A stretch of DNA of 7,693 bases from positions 1 to 7,693 of the forward strand of contig CALHKP010000061.1 in the NCBI GenBank assembly GCA_938034165.1, written 5' to 3'. This DNA is from an uncultured Clostridia bacterium. GTDB lineage: Bacteria > Bacillota > Clostridia > Peptostreptococcales > Anaerovoracaceae. This document shows, piece by piece, positions 5,405-7,693 of the stretch (positions are counted from its first letter, which is position 1; every line of letters begins with the position of its first letter). The position numbers and the translations under genes are program-made. The notes under the pieces are model-generated. The model was given only the letters and a program-made list of their open reading frames with translations. It was not told the origin of the DNA and ran no database searches.

Positions 5405-7309
5405 ATGCCTTTAGAAATACCAGATGAACCAAAAAAGTACACAACAGTATATAGCGATTTTAAGGGCGTGGACTTTACTAGTGATGCTACACAGGTATAT
5501 AAGCGCAGAAGCCCAACAGCTATAAATATGATTCCCGATAGTAGCGGTGTCCCGTGGAAGCGAACTGGCTGGGATATTGAAATAACACAGCAAATGTTTA
5601 AGACAGCATATCCATATACTAGTGGAAAAATTGAGATAAGAAACATTTACAGCTTTGAGCTGGCGGGGCAGGATCATATGATAATCTTCTGTGATTGCGG
5701 AGTATTTGCGTATACTGGAGACAAGTTAACACATTTAATTACCCTGACAAGTATAACGGACGAACCCTACAGAGGTTTTTTCTTCGAGGGCAATGGAAGT
5801 GCTGGATTTTATTTTTTCGGAAATAAAAAACTGTATGCGTATAAGCATAATGAACTGACTGGAGGATTCACATGCGGAACAGTAAATCCATATGTGCCAA
5901 CAACGATAATAAGTAGAAGCCCTAGTGGCGGCGGTACTGTGTACGAAGGTGTTAATCTGATGACAAGGCGTAGAAAAGAAAGTTTTCTCGGAGACGACAC
6001 TTCTCTTACATATTATTTGTCGATGGGGGTAGACACCGATGAACCCTTTGTTGTAAAGGTAAAAGACGAAAACGGCGACTACCAGCTTGAAACGTCGTAT
6101 GTTCTGGACGATGAGGATAATACAGTAACGTTTGTAGAAGCAAAACCACCAGTTGTTGATGGAGAAGATAACATCTTGATTGAGTATACAGCCTCAACAG
6201 CAAGTGGAGCCACAGAGGCATTTTTTGATTGTAAGACTGTAGCTATTTATGGAACTGGGCTTGCAAACAGTGTATTTGTTGGTGGCTGTGACGATGATGA
6301 TTATTCAAGCCGTGTATGGTATTCACAAGTTAGCGATCCAACATATTTCCCTGATTTGAATTACTTTGTTGCCGGGAGTAACGATACGAAAATCATGGGG
6401 TTGATAAAAGTCAGTGAGTATTTGGGCGTTGTGAAACAGGGTAACATGATAGATTCGACAATCTATCTTGCATATCCGGTTACTTTTGATGACAATACAT
6501 CATATGCAGTTAAGCAGTCTGTAAATGGTGTTGGGGCGTTGAGCAAGAAGTGTTTTGCTGTGCTTGTAGATGAGTCGCTCTTTTTGTCGCAAGAAGGGGT
6601 TGTGGCTATTACACCAACATCAAATGCGAACGAAAGAAACGTAAAGGGTAGAAGCCATTATATAAACAAGAAGCTACTATTGGAGAAGAATCTCCAAGAT
6701 GCTTTTGCTTATGTTTGGAACGGATTTTATATATTAGTAGTAAACGATCATTGCTATATCCTTGATAGCGCCCAGAAAAGCTCATGGGTTACGGAGAGAA
6801 CGAACCTCCAGTATGAATGTTATTACTGGGATAATGTACCCGCTGTGTGTATGGGGCATTATAATGACTTTCTTTGGTTTGGCGATAAAAACGGGAATGT
6901 GTGCCGATTCAAGACCGTAGCCGAAGATGGAAACGAAGCGTATAACGATAACGGTACGGCTATAAAGTGTGAATGGAGCACATTCTTTGATAATGATGGG
7001 GCTACCAACATATACAAGAACCTTCAAAAGAAAGGCTGTCTTATAACGATTCAGCCGATGGATAAGACAGGAGTTGATGTATATGTCAAGTCAGACAATA
7101 AGGAAGAGATGCATATAGGCTCCGTGGACTGTACTGACTTGGAAGCGCCGTATGAGTTCTATCTTAACAAGAAGGTAAAGAAGTACAAGCGCCTTCAAAT
7201 AATAGCAAGAAATGAAAAGCTGAACGAAGGTTTTGGTATACAGGAAATAGTAAAGGTATACACTCTCGGAAACTACTCGAAGAACAGGGGTGTTGTGAAT
7301 GGCTCTTAA
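5405..7309 (+). CDS. Tail hub / nozzle-like beta-propeller protein
   Basis: A 634-aa, almost entirely beta-stranded protein with no membrane segment. It opens with YSDFKGVDFTSDATQVYKRR (16-35) and RSPTAINMIPDSSGVPWKRTGW (35-56), a 'list of points, remove offset' opening common to phage tail-hub proteins placed after the adaptor. Later blade-like repeats include HMIIFCDCGVFAYTGDKL (91-108), GFYFFGNKKLYAYK (135-148), SSRVWYSQVSDPTYFPDL (301-318), IMGLIKVSEYLGVVKQG (330-346) and SLFLSQEGVVAIT (391-403). This pattern resembles beta-propeller nozzle/stabilisation proteins (P22 gp10, T7 gp12 type), which form the short tail tube below the adaptor. Length lies between those two. The insertion around 200-265 (VKDENGDYQ, VDGEDNILIEYT) looks like an extra domain. 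The last 11 bases overlap the next gene. A siphovirus connector role is the main alternative. Confidence 0.6.
   Translation: MPLEIPDEPKKYTTVYSDFKGVDFTSDATQVYKRRSPTAINMIPDSSGVPWKRTGWDIEITQQMFKTAYPYTSGKIEIRNIYSFELAGQDHMIIFCDCGVFAYTGDKLTHLITLTSITDEPYRGFFFEGNGSAGFYFFGNKKLYAYKHNELTGGFTCGTVNPYVPTTIISRSPSGGGTVYEGVNLMTRRRKESFLGDDTSLTYYLSMGVDTDEPFVVKVKDENGDYQLETSYVLDDEDNTVTFVEAKPPVVDGEDNILIEYTASTASGATEAFFDCKTVAIYGTGLANSVFVGGCDDDDYSSRVWYSQVSDPTYFPDLNYFVAGSNDTKIMGLIKVSEYLGVVKQGNMIDSTIYLAYPVTFDDNTSYAVKQSVNGVGALSKKCFAVLVDESLFLSQEGVVAITPTSNANERNVKGRSHYINKKLLLEKNLQDAFAYVWNGFYILVVNDHCYILDSAQKSSWVTERTNLQYECYYWDNVPAVCMGHYNDFLWFGDKNGNVCRFKTVAEDGNEAYNDNGTAIKCEWSTFFDNDGATNIYKNLQKKGCLITIQPMDKTGVDVYVKSDNKEEMHIGSVDCTDLEAPYEFYLNKKVKKYKRLQIIARNEKLNEGFGIQEIVKVYTLGNYSKNRGVVNGS
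7286..7290 (+). promoter_or_regulatory. Ribosome binding site for the appendage gene
   Basis: AGGGG lies 8 bases before the ATG at 7299, inside the end of the nozzle-like gene. An in-frame TGA immediately upstream of the ATG (7296-7298) excludes any earlier start. Confidence 0.5.
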
Positions 7310-7693
7310 TAGACATGATCCGGCAACGGCTATACCAATACTCGAAGAACGTATAAAGTCCATAATGAATGGTACCGTTTCAAGGAAGGAAGTTGAGGAG
7401 ATAATCGAAGAAACTCAACAGCCGATGTATCGACTTGATATATATGCTACAAACGGCAACTTATTATATGAAGACAATAAAACAACAACTCTTGTGGCAG
7501 AGGTTACAAGCTGGGATATTGATGTTACATCAGATTTCAGCGCAGATATTTTTAAATGGAAAAGGGTTAGCGGGGACAGTGAGGCGGATGCGGCATGGAA
7601 CGTTGCACATACCGCCGGCAGCAAAAAACTTCTCCTGACGATTGAAGACGTGGGCTCACAGTCCACGTTTTATTGTTCCGTAGATGACAATGA
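7299..7693 (+). CDS. Tail or head appendage protein with Ig-like domain (3' partial)
   Basis: The first 131 codons are present; the gene runs off the right edge. Residues 1-42 form a charged helix (ILEERIKSIMNGTVSRKEVEEIIEE) suited to oligomerisation or docking. Residues about 45-130 form a beta-sandwich-like module: LDIYATNGNLLYEDNKTT, AEVTSWDIDVTSD, FKWKRVSGDSEADAAWNVAH, KKLLLTIEDV and STFYCSVDD. Trp87 and Cys126 sit at the positions of the Ig-fold core Trp and second Cys. Modules of the form 'FKWKRVS.DS..D..WN..H' followed by 'ITIEDV...TFYC' are frequent in Firmicutes phage tail and fibre proteins, where Ig-like domains help bind the cell surface. The exact role (tail fibre, tail needle or adhesin) needs the missing part. 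It overlaps the previous gene by 11 bases. Confidence 0.7.
   Translation, partial: MALNRHDPATAIPILEERIKSIMNGTVSRKEVEEIIEETQQPMYRLDIYATNGNLLYEDNKTTTLVAEVTSWDIDVTSDFSADIFKWKRVSGDSEADAAWNVAHTAGSKKLLLTIEDVGSQSTFYCSVDDN

Noticed and set aside
7435..7638. 67-codon plus-strand frame inside the last gene
   Set aside because: It is in another frame of the well-supported appendage gene and has no ribosome binding site or recognisable domain.
1..7693. tRNA genes, CRISPR arrays, insertion sequences or attachment sites
   Set aside because: No cloverleaf, spaced repeat array, transposase frame or terminal repeats were seen; nearly every base is accounted for by phage structural genes.

Overview
This window is a slice of the late structural (head and connector) module of a tailed double-stranded DNA bacteriophage or prophage. 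All recognisable genes lie on the + strand and are tightly packed. Strong AGGAG-type Shine-Dalgarno sites precede almost every start. Moderate-to-low GC (judged by eye, not counted) and frequent AGA/AGG/ATA codons suggest a Gram-positive, Firmicutes/Clostridia-type host. That host assignment is inference; no host gene is present.

Layout, left to right: (1) the C-terminal nuclease half of the large terminase, cut by the left edge; (2) an 85-aa single-pass membrane protein overlapping both neighbours; (3) the 560-aa portal protein; (4) a 62-aa four-cysteine zinc-finger-like protein overlapping the portal gene; (5) a rho-independent terminator whose loop holds that gene's stop codon; (6) a 237-aa scaffolding protein; (7) a 278-aa major capsid protein; (8) a 116-aa beta-rich protein, probably a capsid decoration or auxiliary protein; (9) a second strong hairpin that coincides with an 11-codon micro-ORF; (10) a 196-aa head-to-tail adaptor; (11) a 634-aa protein resembling beta-propeller tail-hub/nozzle proteins; (12) the start of a probable tail or head fibre/appendage protein with an Ig-like domain, cut by the right edge.

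How they work together: scaffold and coat protein build the procapsid on the portal. Terminase docks on the portal and packages and cuts DNA. The auxiliary protein probably decorates the shell, and the adaptor and nozzle-like protein close the portal vertex and start the tail. There is no prohead protease gene between portal and capsid genes, and the scaffold is a separate gene, as in P22- and T7-type assembly. The adaptor is followed directly by a nozzle-like protein rather than by tail-tube, chaperone and tape-measure genes, which favours a short-tailed (podovirus-like) virion, though genes beyond the window could change that.

The least ordinary signals are regulatory. Two intergenic hairpins sit at the two edges of the scaffold/capsid/decoration block, each overlapped by a short reading frame. 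A third terminator-like hairpin with a run of seven T lies inside the adaptor gene. The small zinc-finger protein has cysteine spacing close to the Ogr/Delta late-gene activators and sits just before the first terminator.
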